DNA from: Cyclobacteriaceae bacterium
Lineage (GTDB): Bacteria > Bacteroidota > Bacteroidia > Cytophagales > Cyclobacteriaceae
Length of the DNA: 64,000 nt
Direction of reading: 5' to 3'
Assembly: GCA_025055435.1 (NCBI GenBank)
Contig: JANWWN010000004.1
Location: 32,996 to 96,995 of the forward strand
Part shown: piece after piece, positions 25,892 through 35,159 of the stretch
Numbering within the stretch: position 1 is the first letter of the stretch
Layout of the letters: every line of letters starts with the position of its first letter
Notes under the pieces: generated by a model
The model's database searches: none
Seen by the model: the letters and a program-made list of their open reading frames with translations, nothing else
Told to the model about the DNA's origin: nothing
Made by a program: the position numbers and the translations under genes

Positions 25892-26651
25892 GTGCGCTTC
25901 GTGATGTAATAAAAACGGATGACGGATATTTTACGCGCACCAAATATAAGCCCTGCGCATCGGCATTGGCGCCTGCAGCTTTACGATCTTTTTTTTGAAT
26001 GATGTTTTTAAAGTCGTAAACAGAAATTTTCCCTGTGCCCACATCGAGCAGGGTGCCTACAATCGCCCGCACCATGCCGCGAAGAAATCGGTTGGCCGTA
26101 ATGGTAAAGATGAGTCGGGTGCCTTTTTGGGTCCATTCCGCTTTCTTCACGGTGCAGCGGAAATGGTGTACGTCGGTGTTCACTTTGCTGAAACTGGTAA
26201 AGTCATGTTCACCGCATAGTAACGCAGCTGCGCGGTTCATGGTTGGCACATCCAACGGTCTGTAAAAAGGAAGAGCCAGCCCGATGAGCATAGGATCCTT
26301 CACCGTAGTGATGTGGTACTGGTATGTGCGTTCGCGGGCACTATAGCGGGCATGGGCATCGGGCTTTACCGCGCGAATACTGCGTATGGCAATGTCGCGT
26401 GGCAAAAAAGCATTTAACCGTTGCATGAGCATTTCAGGCTGAAAGGACTTTTCAATGTCGCAATGAAAAAACTGCTGGATGCAATGCACTCCCGTGTCGG
26501 TACGACCACTGGCCACAATCTTCAGCGGTGTTCGCAAAATTTTACTTAGTGCATCCTCCACCACATCCTGTATGCCAACGGCATTGTGCTGGCTTTGCCA
26601 ACCGGCATAGCGGCTGCCGTTGTAGGAAATTTCAAAGAAAAACCGAGGCAT
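25863..26651 (-). CDS. truA: tRNA pseudouridine synthase A
   Basis: 262 residues, full length. It makes pseudouridine at positions 38-40 of the tRNA anticodon stem-loop. The catalytic aspartate D52 lies in ASGRTDTGVHC; the N-terminus FEISYNGSRYAGWQSQ and the later NRFLRGMVRAIVGTLLDVG are diagnostic. The basic tail after the core (SRSAHGKRAGKQR) is encoded in the region overlapping the downstream ABC gene. It starts 8 bases after the thiolase stop, so it is the middle gene of a three-gene unit. Confidence 0.95.
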   Translation of the reverse strand: MPRFFFEISYNGSRYAGWQSQHNAVGIQDVVEDALSKILRTPLKIVASGRTDTGVHCIQQFFHCDIEKSFQPEMLMQRLNAFLPRDIAIRSIRAVKPDAHARYSARERTYQYHITTVKDPMLIGLALPFYRPLDVPTMNRAAALLCGEHDFTSFSKVNTDVHHFRCTVKKAEWTQKGTRLIFTITANRFLRGMVRAIVGTLLDVGTGKISVYDFKNIIQKKDRKAAGANADAQGLYLVRVKYPSSVFITSRSAHGKRAGKQR

Positions 26652-26659
26652 GTTTGCGT

Positions 26660-27862
26660 TTACCCACTTACATTTTCATAGACCACCGCTGCCCCCTGAC
26701 CTACACCCACGCACATGGTAGCAATGCCGTATTTTACTCTTCTTCGTTTCATTTCATGCAGCAACGTAGCGGTAATACGCGCACCGCTGCAGCCCAGCGG
26801 ATGACCGAGCGCTATGGCCCCACCGTTGACGTTGACGATATCCGGATTCAGGTCGAGATCGCGGATGCAGGCCAGTACCTGGGCCGCAAAGGCTTCGTTC
26901 AGTTCAACCAAACCGATGTCGGAAAGTTTCAGGCCGGCACGCTGCAACGCCTTGCGCACAGCGGGTACCGGTCCGATACCCATACACGAAGGTTCCACGC
27001 CGGCTACAGCTACGGCTACCACACGTGCCATCGGACTGATGTTGTGCTGTTTTAGCCAAGGCTCGCTAACTAACAGGGTAGCAGCTGCACCATCGTTTAT
27101 ACCCGATGAGTTGCCGGCTGTTACCGTGCCGCCTTCGCGGAATACCGGCTTAAGCGCAGCCAGCTTTTCCATTGAAGTAAGTCGGGGGTGTTCATCCTTC
27201 TCTACCCAAACGGTTTCTTTTCCCTGCTCCACCAGAACGGCTACTAACTCATTCTTAAACCGGCCTGCTTCGTGGGCCTGCTGATATTTTTGTTGCGACT
27301 GCAATGCAAATGCATCCTGGGCCTCGCGACTTATCTTCCAACGCTCTGCCACATTTTCGGCTGTTTCGCCCATGGAGTACGGATAATGCAGCTTAGCCAG
27401 CTTCGGGTTAACAAAGCGCCAGCCCATGGTGGTATCGTAAATTTCCGTCTTTCGCGCAAATGCCTCGTAGGCTTTGGCCAGCACAAATGGTGCACGGCTC
27501 ATGCTTTCCACGCCTCCGGCAACATACACGTGACCCTCACCCAGCCGTACCGCACGTGCAGCATCCATTATGGCCTGCAATCCCGAAGCGCACAGCCTGT
27601 TTACCGTAACGCCGGCCACTTCAATGGGAAGGCCGGCAAGCAACGCGGCCATGCGCGCCACATTGCGGTTGTCTTCACCGCTTTGGTTAGCTGCACCGAA
27701 CACCACATCTTCAATTTGCTGTGGCTCTACAATCGGATTACGCTCCATCAATTTGCGTATCACCCAGGCGGCCAGGTCATCGGGCCGTACTGCGGCCAAA
27801 GCGCCACCGTACTTTCCGATGGGCGTGCGAACAGCATCTACAATATAGGCATCCTGAACCAT
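26660..27862 (-). CDS. Acetyl-CoA C-acyltransferase (thiolase)
   Basis: 400 residues. The active-site triad of the thiolase family is present: nucleophile C91 (NRLCASGLQA), histidine in GGAIALGHPLGCSGAR and the C-terminal cysteine in ATMCVGVGQGAAVV. N-terminal DAYIVDAVRTPIGKYGG is also typical. The enzyme either cleaves 3-oxoacyl-CoA in beta-oxidation or 3-oxoadipyl-CoA (PcaF-like); the sequence alone does not decide. It heads the unit with truA and the ABC half-transporter. No exact promoter box was found upstream. Confidence 0.93.
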   Translation of the reverse strand: MVQDAYIVDAVRTPIGKYGGALAAVRPDDLAAWVIRKLMERNPIVEPQQIEDVVFGAANQSGEDNRNVARMAALLAGLPIEVAGVTVNRLCASGLQAIMDAARAVRLGEGHVYVAGGVESMSRAPFVLAKAYEAFARKTEIYDTTMGWRFVNPKLAKLHYPYSMGETAENVAERWKISREAQDAFALQSQQKYQQAHEAGRFKNELVAVLVEQGKETVWVEKDEHPRLTSMEKLAALKPVFREGGTVTAGNSSGINDGAAATLLVSEPWLKQHNISPMARVVAVAVAGVEPSCMGIGPVPAVRKALQRAGLKLSDIGLVELNEAFAAQVLACIRDLDLNPDIVNVNGGAIALGHPLGCSGARITATLLHEMKRRRVKYGIATMCVGVGQGAAVVYENVSG

Positions 27863-27893
27863 AAAGAAATTAGGCGCGCGCAGGCGCTTTTGT

Positions 27894-27901
27894 TACTTTT
27901 G
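27894..27901 (+). promoter_or_regulatory. -7 box (TACTTTTG) of the DUF4293 gene
   Basis: An exact TAnnTTTG match, 25 bases before the ATG at 27927, in the divergent gap with the thiolase gene. Confidence 0.5.
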
Positions 27902-27926
27902 CCGACCAAGTTAACCATACTGCTCC

Positions 27927-28367
27927 ATGTGGCAACGCCCGCAAACTGTATTTCTCATATTAAACATCCTTGCACTGCTTGTTGCGCTCATTAAACCGAT
28001 ATGGGCACTACATGCAGATGAAGTGCTGACACCTTTTTATCTGAAACGCGGTGAAGATTTTATCTATATGCCGTATGCCATCACCGCCGCACTGGCGGTA
28101 GCATCCATAACACTGGCGGTGATGATCATCCGGCGTTACACCAACCGTATGCTGCAGCTTAAGCTGGGGGCTTTAAATTCTGTTATGCTGGCCGGTTTCA
28201 TGGTATGTGCCGTGTGGTTTGCTAACAAGCTGATGGAGGGTGGCCGTGGCAAGGTGTCGGTATGGTGGGTTCTTCTGGCTGCCGTAGCCGTGCTTTCCAA
28301 CTGGCTGGCCATGAAATTCATCCGCAGGGACGAGCGCATCGTGCGCGAGTCCGACCGCATCCGGTAA
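27927..28367 (+). CDS. DUF4293-like four-helix membrane protein
   Basis: 146 residues. The opening MWQRPQTVFLILNILALLVALIKPIW and four hydrophobic helices (about residues 8-24, 50-70, 84-100, 108-126) match the small Bacteroidota membrane family DUF4293 as I remember it. No catalytic motif is visible. The C-terminus is short and charged (IRRDERIVRESDRIR). Function unknown. It diverges from the thiolase gene and is followed 80 bases later by htpG. Confidence 0.75.
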   Translation: MWQRPQTVFLILNILALLVALIKPIWALHADEVLTPFYLKRGEDFIYMPYAITAALAVASITLAVMIIRRYTNRMLQLKLGALNSVMLAGFMVCAVWFANKLMEGGRGKVSVWWVLLAAVAVLSNWLAMKFIRRDERIVRESDRIR

Positions 28368-28447
28368 TTTTTTCTGCCAACCTGTCATTTCAATTCAACT
28401 GGAATAATTGTTGAGCCGGGCGGGTTCGTCCGATAATTTATTTGCCT

Positions 28448-30349
28448 ATGACAACCGTTCAGGAAAAAGGTACGCTTTCCATCAGTACGGAAAATATTTT
28501 TCCCATCATCAAAAAATTCCTTTACTCCGATCATGAAATCTTTCTGCGCGAACTGGTATCGAATGCCGTGGATGCCACGCAGAAACTGAAAAAGCTTGCC
28601 GCACTTGGCCAATACACAGAAGACCTGGGCGACCTTAAAATAGAGGTGAGCTTCGATAAGCGAAAGAAAACCATCACCGTATCCGATAAAGGCATCGGCA
28701 TGACAGCCGATGAAGTGAAAAAATACATCAACCAGATTGCATTTTCAGGCGCAGCCGAGTTTGTTGAGAAGTTTAAGGATAAGACGGACGCGAGCGACAT
28801 CATTGGTAAGTTCGGCCTGGGCTTTTATTCTGCATTTATGGTGGCCGATAAGGTTGAACTTATCACGCGTTCATATCAGGCTTCCGAAACCGAAGCGGTA
28901 CGTTGGTCGTGCGATGGCTCAACGGAGTTCGAGCTGAACCCAGCCGTTAAAAAGCAACGTGGTACAGAGGTGATTTTGCACGTTAACAAAGAGTCGGAAG
29001 AATTTCTGGATGAATTCCGCCTGTTGCGCATACTGGAAAAATATTGCCGCTTCCTGCCGGTGGAAATCAAGTTCGGAACGAAAGAAGAAAGTGTGGAAGA
29101 TGGCGTAGATAAGGACGGCAACAAAAAGTATAAAACCGTAAAGGTTGACCGAATCATTAACAACACCCAGCCTTTGTGGACCAAGTCACCGGCCGACCTG
29201 AAAGATGAAGATTATCTGAAGTTTTACCGGGAGCTTTACCCGTTAAGCGAAGACCCGCTGTTCTGGATTCATCTCAACGTGGATTATCCGTTCAACCTTA
29301 CGGGCATTTTATACTTTCCGAAGGTGAAGAACGATTTCGAGTTGCAGAAAAACAAAATTCAGCTCTACTCGCGGCAGGTTTTCATTACCGATGAAGTGAA
29401 AGACGTAGTACCCGATTTCCTGATGTTGCTTCACGGTGTAATCGACTCACCCGATATTCCGTTAAACGTGTCGCGCAGCTACCTGCAAAGCGACTCCAAT
29501 GTGAAGAAAATCAGTCAGCACATCACCAAAAAGGTAGCCGATAAACTCCAGGAGCTGTTTAAAAAAGAGCGGGAATCATTCGAAAAGAAATGGGACGATA
29601 TCAGCCTGTTTGTAAAATACGGGATGATTTCGGACGAAAAATTCTATGACCGTGCCAAAGATTTTGCACTCCTGAAAAATACGGAAGGGAAATACTTTAC
29701 TTTGGATGAATACTACGACAAAGTAAAGGCACTGCAAAAAGACAAAGACAAAAACGTGGTGTACCTCTACACCACCGATGCAGGCAGGCAGGATAGCTTT
29801 ATTCAATCGGCTAAAAACAAGGGTTACGATGTGTTGGTACTGGACGGTCTGCTGGACAGCCACTTTATCAATACCATGGAGTATAAGCTCGATAAGGTGT
29901 TGTGGAAGCGGGTGGATAGCGACACACCTGAAAAACTGATTCAAAAAGATGAAAAACCGCAAATGGTGCTGTCGCAGGATGAACAAAATCAAATTAAATC
30001 CATATTCGAAAAAGCCGTAGGCCGTCCCAACATGACCGTGAGTGTGGATTCGCTTGCACCCGATGAACTGCCCGTGGTGATTACGTTGAGCGAGTTTTCA
30101 CGCCGGATGAAGGACATGGCCAAAGTAGGCGGTGGTGGCTTTCCGATGATGGGCGACATGCCCGACACGTATACCGTGGCCGTGAACGGTAACCACGTCC
30201 TGATGCAACGCATACTCAAGGCAGAAAGTGAGGAAGAGAAGACGCGCCTGGCCCGTCAGGCTGTTGACCTGGCGTTGCTTTCGCAGCACCTGCTAACTGG
30301 TGCCGAATTAACCTGTTTCATACGGCGCAGTGTCGAGTTCATAGCATAA
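28448..30349 (+). CDS. htpG: Molecular chaperone HtpG (Hsp90)
   Basis: 633 residues from the ATG at 28448; an in-frame TTG 6 bases upstream is less likely. The N-terminal GHKL ATPase domain contains FLRELVSNAVDA, DKGIGMT and the GKFGLGFYSAFMV lid region. The middle domain carries LPLNVSRSYLQ-like sequence (IPLNVSRSYLQSD), and the C-terminal dimerisation domain ends LLTGAELTCFIRRSVEFI. A TTTG precedes the ATG by 3 bases (TTTATTTG, one mismatch to the -7 consensus), so the transcript may be nearly leaderless. No CIRCE-like heat-shock operator was noticed. Confidence 0.96.
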   Translation: MTTVQEKGTLSISTENIFPIIKKFLYSDHEIFLRELVSNAVDATQKLKKLAALGQYTEDLGDLKIEVSFDKRKKTITVSDKGIGMTADEVKKYINQIAFSGAAEFVEKFKDKTDASDIIGKFGLGFYSAFMVADKVELITRSYQASETEAVRWSCDGSTEFELNPAVKKQRGTEVILHVNKESEEFLDEFRLLRILEKYCRFLPVEIKFGTKEESVEDGVDKDGNKKYKTVKVDRIINNTQPLWTKSPADLKDEDYLKFYRELYPLSEDPLFWIHLNVDYPFNLTGILYFPKVKNDFELQKNKIQLYSRQVFITDEVKDVVPDFLMLLHGVIDSPDIPLNVSRSYLQSDSNVKKISQHITKKVADKLQELFKKERESFEKKWDDISLFVKYGMISDEKFYDRAKDFALLKNTEGKYFTLDEYYDKVKALQKDKDKNVVYLYTTDAGRQDSFIQSAKNKGYDVLVLDGLLDSHFINTMEYKLDKVLWKRVDSDTPEKLIQKDEKPQMVLSQDEQNQIKSIFEKAVGRPNMTVSVDSLAPDELPVVITLSEFSRRMKDMAKVGGGGFPMMGDMPDTYTVAVNGNHVLMQRILKAESEEEKTRLARQAVDLALLSQHLLTGAELTCFIRRSVEFIA

Positions 30350-30676
30350 TGTGCCACCATCGTTAAGGGTAGTTATCTTAGCTATCAGGGTGCAACATTT
30401 GATACGGGCTGATGGCCTGGTGCCTGAAGCCCGCATTTTCTTCATGCGGTTATTAACGAGTTATCAGAGTTCTCGGTCTTAACAAGAGCAGCTAACCATC
30501 AATAATAGCTCTGTTTCCTTCTTCCTTTCAGTAAGAAATTAAATGTGACTTTTGCCAGCAGCGTGAAGCTCCCGGTTTTTGCACACTGCCCGATAGGTGC
30601 TTTCTGCTGTATCTTTCCTGAAAATTCACATCTTTGTTGATATAAAGTTCTTCCGTTGTTCTCACCTTTTTTACAT
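30350..30676. other. 327-bp intergenic region between htpG and the GH32 gene
   Basis: No credible gene. A small hairpin (CCGCAT 30431-30436 with ATGCGG 30444-30449, 7-base loop) followed by TTATT may terminate htpG transcripts. Three near-matches to the -7 box occur (AACATTTG, GACTTTTG, CATCTTTG), none exact. CATCTTTG, about 40 bases before the GH32 ATG, is the best candidate for its promoter. Confidence 0.4.
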
Positions 30677-32143
30677 ATGAAACGAATCGTTCTGATGCTT
30701 CTGATTTTCTTTTCGTGTTCGCGAAATGAAACTCCGGATTCACACGAGTTGCATCGTCCGTACTTCCACTTCACTCCTCCTTCCGGCTGGATGAACGACC
30801 CGAATGGTCTGGTGTACCATAACGGTGTCTATCATCTTTTTTATCAGCATTATCCCGACAGCACCGTGTGGGGCCCCATGCACTGGGGACACGCCATCAG
30901 TAAGAACCTGGTAAACTGGGAACACCTCCCCATCGCCCTGTATCCCGATTCGTTAGGCTACATTTTCTCCGGCAGTGCAGTGGTGGATGAAAAAAATACT
31001 TCCGGCCTGCAAAAGGGAAGCATACCTCCGCTCGTGGCTCTTTTTACTTACGACAAGCAGGGCTTCGAAACCCAGGGCCTGGCCTTTAGCAATGATGATG
31101 GCCTCACCTGGCAGAAATATGATAAAAACCCGGTTATCAACAACCCGGGAGAAAAAGATTTTCGCGACCCGAAAGTATTCCGCCATGCCGAAACAGAAAG
31201 CTGGATTATGTCGCTGGCCGTGAAAGACCACATTGAATTTTATCGCTCAAAAAATCTGCTTCAGTGGGAAAAGACGGGCGAGTTCGGGCGCACATACGGC
31301 AGTCATGGCGGAGTGTGGGAATGTCCGGATTTATTTCCGCTGACTGATGTAAAAACAGGAATAACCAAATGGATATTGCTGGTGAGCATTAACCCCGGCG
31401 GACCGAATGGCGGCTCGGCCACACAGTATTTCATCGGAAAATTTGATGGCCAAACTTTTACATGCGATGATGACTCCACCGTTGTGCGCTGGCTCGATTA
31501 CGGCCCGGATAATTATGCCGGCGTAACCTGGAACAATGCACCGGGCAACCGCAGGATTTTTATCGGATGGATGAGCAACTGGAACTACGGACAGCTTGTA
31601 CCCTCCCGCACTTGGCGAAGCGCCATGACTGTACCACGTGAACTGGGCCTCACCCGCACGGCCTCCGGCTTTTCCGTTTACGCACAACCCGTACCGGAAT
31701 TGCACGCACTGCGCCGCGCCGAACATCAGGTACAGACCGGTAAGGCCATATCGTTTAACGGGCGCGCTGAACTGGACCTTTCATTTGACCTGTCCGTAGA
31801 AGGTGAACCTCAGGTAGAGTTTCAAAACAGCAAAAATGAAGTGCTGCGCATCGGTTTTGATCGGACATCTAACAGGTTTTACATCGATCGCTCCAAATCA
31901 GGTACAACGAATTTTTCCGATAAATTTTCCGGTATCAGCTACGCTTCACGCCTTGCCGACCTACAACAAGTAAAAATGCATCTGATTGTTGATGTGGCAT
32001 CCGTTGAATTGTTTGCCGATGATGGTCTTACCTGCATGACCGCTATTTTCTTCCCTACGGAAAATTTCAACCGTTTCATCGTTCCTGTCAAAAACTCATC
32101 AATGGTTACAGGCACATGGTTTGAGCTGGAGAAAGATAATTGA
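30677..32143 (+). CDS. Glycoside hydrolase family 32 lipoprotein (levanase/invertase type)
   Basis: 488 residues from the ATG at 30677; an upstream in-frame start at 30656 adds seven residues before the signal peptide. A lipoprotein signal ends FFSC (C14). The five-bladed propeller carries the three GH32 catalytic motifs: nucleophile D41 in WMNDPNG, transition-state stabiliser D164 in FRDPK, and acid/base E215 in ECPDLF. The C-terminal 150 residues form the GH32 beta-sandwich. It should hydrolyse terminal beta-fructosides of levan, inulin or sucrose at the cell surface or periplasm. There is no SusCD pair or fructokinase next to it, so it is not in a typical polysaccharide locus. Confidence 0.92.
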   Translation: MKRIVLMLLIFFSCSRNETPDSHELHRPYFHFTPPSGWMNDPNGLVYHNGVYHLFYQHYPDSTVWGPMHWGHAISKNLVNWEHLPIALYPDSLGYIFSGSAVVDEKNTSGLQKGSIPPLVALFTYDKQGFETQGLAFSNDDGLTWQKYDKNPVINNPGEKDFRDPKVFRHAETESWIMSLAVKDHIEFYRSKNLLQWEKTGEFGRTYGSHGGVWECPDLFPLTDVKTGITKWILLVSINPGGPNGGSATQYFIGKFDGQTFTCDDDSTVVRWLDYGPDNYAGVTWNNAPGNRRIFIGWMSNWNYGQLVPSRTWRSAMTVPRELGLTRTASGFSVYAQPVPELHALRRAEHQVQTGKAISFNGRAELDLSFDLSVEGEPQVEFQNSKNEVLRIGFDRTSNRFYIDRSKSGTTNFSDKFSGISYASRLADLQQVKMHLIVDVASVELFADDGLTCMTAIFFPTENFNRFIVPVKNSSMVTGTWFELEKDN

Positions 32144-32267
32144 CACTTTCAACAATCAACAAATAACCATCATCTGCCAACCGGCACTGTTGTAATACAT
32201 CCTTACCCGGGAGTTATTGTAAATGACTGCACACTTTTTCAACTTCGTTTTTCGTTATGTCTGGGCG

Positions 32268-33074
32268 ATGAGATATTTCAGTATCGTGAGTGTTTTCCTC
32301 AGCAGCCTGGCCCTGGCGCAGGTTGAAGAGAACGACAAGCTCTTCACCATAGACACCCCGGCCAGCCTGGAGTTTACGCGCGAAGAAGAACCACTGGCCA
32401 CACCGAAAAAGAAAAAACCAAAGAAGAATGTTTTTTATGGTGTGAAGACCCGTAAAGGCTTTACACGCCGCGGTGTAGGTGAGCGGGTAACCTACGAGCT
32501 GTTCCATTACCTGAAAGTTCCCGAAACACCGCAAACCCTGGTGCGCGACATCTATTATTATGACTTTGCCCGTAGGGAGATTGTGCGCACCAGCCGCTTT
32601 GACCCCAGGAAAGGCGTGCTGGTGCACGGGCCCTATCAGAAAATCCAGAACGGTGTGCTGATCGAGAGTGGCATATTTTACAAAGGCCTTAAACACGGAC
32701 GATGGATGAAGTACGGACGCGACAGTGTGCTGATTGACAAAGAAAAATATTTCATGGGCTGGCCTAAAGAATCCCTGATTAGTTACTGGGACCCGGTAGA
32801 AAAGAAAAAACCGAAAGAAATCATCCCCATTGAGTTCGGTCAGCGTGAAGGCAACTACTATCTGTTTCATGAAAACGGAAAAGTGGCCGTTACCGGAGAA
32901 TACAAATGGAACGAAAAGGTGGGCGATTGGTACGAGTATTACCCCAACGGAAACCGAAAGCGCGTGATTGCCTACCAGAAAGAACCTTTTCAGAAAAACC
33001 ATAAACCCTACATAAAAACCGAATGGAACGAGCGCGGACAGGAAATTTACCGGAATAACCAAGCTGTGAACTAA
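32268..33074 (+). CDS. Exported MORN/YwqK-like repeat protein
   Basis: 268 residues from ATG 32268, which places a signal peptide (MRYFSIVSVFLSSLALAQ) at the N-terminus; the frame also opens at 32223. Repeated short strands of the form Y.x.G...G.w..Y...G are seen (GPYQKIQNGVLIESGIFYKG, GKVAVTGEYKWNEKVGDWYEYYPNGNRKR), as in MORN-variant or YwqK antitoxin-family proteins. A lysine-rich KKKKPKKN segment lies after the signal. YwqK membership does not by itself imply a toxin-antitoxin role; no toxin partner is adjacent. Function unknown. Confidence 0.7.
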   Translation: MRYFSIVSVFLSSLALAQVEENDKLFTIDTPASLEFTREEEPLATPKKKKPKKNVFYGVKTRKGFTRRGVGERVTYELFHYLKVPETPQTLVRDIYYYDFARREIVRTSRFDPRKGVLVHGPYQKIQNGVLIESGIFYKGLKHGRWMKYGRDSVLIDKEKYFMGWPKESLISYWDPVEKKKPKEIIPIEFGQREGNYYLFHENGKVAVTGEYKWNEKVGDWYEYYPNGNRKRVIAYQKEPFQKNHKPYIKTEWNERGQEIYRNNQAVN

Positions 33075-33104
33075 ATTTGAAAAAGAGTAAAATTTCAAAC
33101 CGAT

Positions 33105-33665
33105 ATGAAAAACCTTGCTGTCTTTTTAATAATAATCCTCATAGCCTCCTGCTCCACGAAGGAGAATACCAATACAACCACCTCTTCGCAAGCCGGAAAA
33201 ACAGAACAGCAAAACATGATCACCTTTGATTACAAAGGAAAAACCATACTTGCTCCCATACACAATGCTTCATGGGTTGAAGATGAAAATATGCCGGTTT
33301 TTAACATAACAGCTTTTTTTGGTGATGAGGGTACCTCCTTATACAAGCAACCACAAATCGCATTTAATATTCATCATTTGAAACCGGAAACTACAACCGT
33401 CCCGAAACTTAAAAATCTTAAGGATAAAGAAACCAGTGGCTACATGACGATTACGGAATTCGCGGCTGACGGAAAACAAGTATATTATACAACCTATCTT
33501 CCCGAAGCCACTTTTGTTGTAAACATAACCGCACACGATCTTCAAAATCGGTATATCGAAGGAACATTTGCCGCTGTATTGTTCGATGATAATGGTGTTA
33601 AGGCAGAAGTTACCAACGGAAAATTCTCTTCCTATTACCAGGTGGTTACCACCTCTTATAAGTAA
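33105..33665 (+). CDS. Hypothetical lipoprotein
   Basis: 186 residues. Lipoprotein signal MKNLAVFLIIILIASC with lipobox IASC (C16), then a Thr/Asn-rich linker and a beta-rich domain. No family recognised. It lies 30 bases after the MORN-like gene on the same strand and may share its transcript. The last gene before the convergent yraN; no clear terminator in the 60-base gap. Confidence 0.7.
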   Translation: MKNLAVFLIIILIASCSTKENTNTTTSSQAGKTEQQNMITFDYKGKTILAPIHNASWVEDENMPVFNITAFFGDEGTSLYKQPQIAFNIHHLKPETTTVPKLKNLKDKETSGYMTITEFAADGKQVYYTTYLPEATFVVNITAHDLQNRYIEGTFAAVLFDDNGVKAEVTNGKFSSYYQVVTTSYK

Positions 33666-33725
33666 AATGATTTGACTGTCATCATTATCCTTTGGGTTTA
33701 ATAAACGGCAAAAGGCAAAACGCCA

Positions 33726-34073
33726 TCAGCTTATCGCATCTTCAAAATGCTTTACTTCACCGGTTTTCAGGTTAACCGAAACCACATCGAACCGTACGTG
33801 TCCGTTCCAGTTATTGGCATGAATAAATGCTTCTGCTGCCTGCATCAGTAAAGCAGCTTTGCGGGCATCTACAAACGACTCGGGGTATCCGAATGCTTCC
33901 GTTGTGCGCGCCTTTACTTCAACAAATACCAGCCAGTTGGCTTTGCTTACGATCAAATCCACCTCAGCTCTCCGATAACGGTAGTTCCTTGCAACCACCA
34001 CATAACCCTTCTGTTCGAGATATTTAGCTGCCCGGTCTTCACCACGTCTTCCGGCCTGTTGTCGTTCTGCCAT
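33726..34073 (-). CDS. yraN: YraN/UPF0102 family nuclease-like protein
   Basis: 115 residues from the ATG at 34073 (MAERQQAGRRGEDRAAKYL); an in-frame start at 34112 would cross the promoter box. The endonuclease-like core is visible: GRRGEDRAAKYLEQKGY, RRAEVDLIV (catalytic-type aspartate) and VFVEVKART (ExK). UPF0102 proteins resemble Holliday-junction resolvases by fold; their role is not settled. It diverges from the phosphosugar isomerase operon. Confidence 0.88.
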   Translation of the reverse strand: MAERQQAGRRGEDRAAKYLEQKGYVVVARNYRYRRAEVDLIVSKANWLVFVEVKARTTEAFGYPESFVDARKAALLMQAAEAFIHANNWNGHVRFDVVSVNLKTGEVKHFEDAIS

Positions 34074-34084
34074 AAGTATTCCGG

Positions 34085-34092
34085 CAAACCTA
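34085..34092 (-). promoter_or_regulatory. -7 box (TAGGTTTG) of yraN
   Basis: Minus-strand exact TAnnTTTG match, 11 bases before the ATG at 34073; the leader would be only a few bases. Confidence 0.5.
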
Positions 34093-34126
34093 ACCGAAAA
34101 TACGTTACACATGTGCCGATTTGCCC

Positions 34127-34134
34127 TACCTTTG
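34127..34134 (+). promoter_or_regulatory. -7 box (TACCTTTG) of the phosphosugar isomerase operon
   Basis: An exact TAnnTTTG match, 17 bases before the ATG at 34152. It probably drives the coupled genes from 34152 through at least 36276, perhaps to 40219. Confidence 0.55.
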
Positions 34135-34151
34135 TGGTGTTTTTTTAGGCT

Positions 34152-35159
34152 ATGTCAGCAACCAAAAAATATATTGAAAGTTTTACGCGCCAACTGGCCG
34201 ATGCCTTGCGCATGAGTCAGGGGGTTGATTTGGTGCGTCCGGGCAGCGACATCCGAAACGTCGTGATTGCCGGCATGGGCGGTTCAGGCATTGGCGCCAA
34301 CCTGGTGGAATCGCTCACCTTCGGAAGGATTCCTATTCCCATTACCGTTTGTAAAAGTTATAGTATCCCGCAGTTCGTCAGTCCGCACACGCTTTTCATA
34401 GCCTGTTCCTACAGCGGCAATACCGAAGAAACCGTTGCTGCGATGAACAAGGCGCTACTCAAGCGTGCGCACGTTATTGCCATTGCTTCGGGTGGCAAGC
34501 TGTTGGATATTGCCCGCGAGTACAATCTGTACTACATCCAGCTGCCGCCCGGCTCCGACAGTCCGAGGGCTATGCTGGCCTACAACATCATCGCCCTTTT
34601 GTCGGTGCTCTATCACACCAACCTGATTGGTGCAGCCTTTATCAAGGAAACCGAAAACGCCATTCAGTTTCTGGACCGCGGTGAAAAAGGAATACAAAGC
34701 GAAGCCGAGCTGATTGCCCGCAAGCTGAAAGGCAAACTCCCGGTTATTTACTGCGACAGCCGCCTGCATGCCATGGCCCTGCGTTTTCAGCAGCAGCTCA
34801 ACGAAAACGCCAAACAACTGGCTCACGTAAACACTTTTCCGGAGATGAACCACAACGAGCTGGCCGGCTGGCAATTTCCCGAAGCCATTATGCCCTACCT
34901 GCAGGTGGTTTACATGTACTCCGACCACGATCACGAGCGTGTGGAAAAGCGCATGGAAATTTGCCGCGAGGTATTCGAAAAGAAATCCAACCCCATTATT
35001 GACATTGTAGGCGAAGGCGCCTCACTGCTGGAGCAGTATTATTATCTGATTCATTTAACCGACTGGGTGTCGTATTTTCTGGCTAAAGAAAATGGCGTGG
35101 ATCCCGACCCCATTCAGCCCATCGTGCATTTGAAAGAAGAACTGGAAAAAAACAAGTGA
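34152..35159 (+). CDS. Bifunctional phosphoglucose/phosphomannose isomerase (SIS domain)
   Basis: 335 residues. Two SIS sugar-isomerase folds are visible: VIAGMGGSGIGANLVESL and FIACSYSGNTEETVAA in the first, then GKLPVIYCDSRLHAMALRFQQQLNENAK, with the active-site-like EMNHNELAGW in the second. This is the pattern of the PGI/PMI family that interconverts fructose-6-phosphate with glucose- or mannose-6-phosphate. First gene of a plus-strand run; its stop overlaps the lipB start (GTGA). Confidence 0.87.
   Translation: MSATKKYIESFTRQLADALRMSQGVDLVRPGSDIRNVVIAGMGGSGIGANLVESLTFGRIPIPITVCKSYSIPQFVSPHTLFIACSYSGNTEETVAAMNKALLKRAHVIAIASGGKLLDIAREYNLYYIQLPPGSDSPRAMLAYNIIALLSVLYHTNLIGAAFIKETENAIQFLDRGEKGIQSEAELIARKLKGKLPVIYCDSRLHAMALRFQQQLNENAKQLAHVNTFPEMNHNELAGWQFPEAIMPYLQVVYMYSDHDHERVEKRMEICREVFEKKSNPIIDIVGEGASLLEQYYYLIHLTDWVSYFLAKENGVDPDPIQPIVHLKEELEKNK

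Noticed and set aside
32268..33074. Reading the YwqK/MORN-like protein as a toxin-antitoxin component
   Set aside because: Exported, with no toxin partner nearby; the family name alone is not evidence.
32214..33098. A 294-codon open frame on the minus strand
   Set aside because: It is antisense to the exported MORN-like gene, has low-complexity aromatic composition, no start context, and the plus-strand frame has a signal peptide and recognisable repeats.
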